This document shows positions 32,529 through 32,879 of a DNA stretch of 32,879 nt, in pieces (position 1 is the first letter of the stretch; the number at the start of each line of letters is the position of its first letter). Under the pieces are notes generated by a model that saw nothing but the letters and a program-made list of their open reading frames with translations, was not told where the DNA came from and made no database searches. The translations under genes were made by a program, and so were the position numbers. This DNA is from Myxococcales bacterium (GTDB lineage: Bacteria; Myxococcota_A; Polyangia; Nannocystales; Nannocystaceae), in NCBI GenBank assembly GCA_014240065.1, contig JAAZXR010000046.1:1-32879 (forward strand), given 5' to 3'.

Positions 32529-32879
32529 GCGGTTTTTGCTCTATCTCGAATGATCTGTTCGGCCAGCTCTGGCACGACCTCCCAGACCACCTGCTCGACC
32601 ACCTCATGCGACAGCGCGAGGAGTGCCTTCACCGCTGCGGGATCGAGGCCGCTTCCCGCACCTGAGCCCTTGAGCCGCGCGAGCATACTCGCCGTGGGAG
32701 CGTCGCTCGCCGCGAACGGGATCGGAATCGCGATGGGGATCGGGCCGCTCGCGGGAGTCGCCGCGGGAGCCGCCGCGGGAGTCGCGACGCGGGCGATCGG
32801 CGTCGGTGCTGCCCGTGGCGTGGGCGCTGCCCGCGGGGCCGCTGCGGGCCGTGGCGCGGGGGCAGCCGCCGGGGCCGGC
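32525..32879 (-). CDS. C-terminus of a Pro/Ala-rich protein with EVVPELAE tail motif (5' partial)
   Basis: 117 residues are visible up to the TGA at 32525; the N-terminus lies beyond the right edge. The visible part starts with a long Pro-Ala linker (repeats such as AAPTPRAAPTP), then a segment rich in PIPIAIPIP. It ends in a short helical motif, ALSHEVVEQVVWEVVPELAE, followed by QIIRDRAKTA. Very similar C-terminal helices close many myxobacterial response-regulator, zinc-ribbon and FrzS/AglZ-like proteins, where they may act as docking or targeting signals. Function cannot be assigned without the N-terminal domain. It lies 47 bp upstream of valS. Confidence 0.65.
   Translation of the reverse strand, partial: PAPAAAPAPRPAAAPRAAPTPRAAPTPIARVATPAAAPAATPASGPIPIAIPIPFAASDAPTASMLARLKGSGAGSGLDPAAVKALLALSHEVVEQVVWEVVPELAEQIIRDRAKTA

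Overview
The window is about 33 kb of GC-rich, densely packed bacterial chromosome. It has strong third-position GC bias, almost no intergenic space and many stop/start overlaps. I infer a delta-proteobacterial lineage (Myxococcota or Bradymonadota-like), probably marine or salt-adapted. The clues are the MopE-type Asp/Cys repeats, Cys-rich lipoproteins, a class II photolyase, Ala/Pro-rich and Thr-Gly-Asp linker proteins, a C-terminal E-V-V-P-E-L-A motif of myxobacterial type at the right edge, and a full Na+-translocating NQR operon. The lineage is inferred from gene content only. I found no tRNA, rRNA, insertion sequence or CRISPR array.

Layout. Positions 1-2486 hold the 3' part of a secreted MopE-like repeat protein facing a Cys-rich lipoprotein, with a terminator-like hairpin between them. 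Positions 2487-10697 are mixed housekeeping and unknown genes: a TPR membrane protein, a glycerophosphodiester phosphodiesterase, a GT-C-type membrane glycosyltransferase with a polybasic tail, a class II CPD photolyase, an unrecognised tail-anchored protein, and heme A synthase. Positions 10702-14430 hold a compact leftward gene set: a RecA/DnaB-fold protein that has lost its ATPase motifs, an Imm33-like lipoprotein, and an OB-fold/DEDDy exonuclease. It is transcribed divergently from a ParA-type ATPase and is the strongest candidate here for an undescribed functional module.

Positions 14445-23421 are the leftward Na+-NQR operon. It holds nqrA-B-C-D-E-F, the flavin transferase apbE, an extra low-complexity membrane protein, and the Fe-S maturation factor nqrM. 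Both covalent FMN sites (NqrB, NqrC), the NqrF ferredoxin cysteines, the FMN transferase and the iron-delivery factor are present, so the locus can encode and mature a complete sodium pump. apbE seems to start at a non-canonical CTG.

Positions 23663-27014 carry a PLP-dependent threonine/serine dehydratase-like enzyme and a ClpA/B-type AAA+ protein whose first ATPase ring looks catalytically dead. Positions 26980-32477 are a leftward run: valS, low-molecular-weight tyrosine phosphatase, fructosamine kinase, and a NadD-DUF2520 fusion. The first three overlap by 4 bp each, and the kinase/phosphatase pair matches a known protein-deglycation association. A partial gene leaves the window at the right edge.

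Several genes have a -10-like hexamer 6-7 nt before the start codon, which suggests leaderless mRNAs. A shared GTGGTACAAC element precedes unrelated genes.
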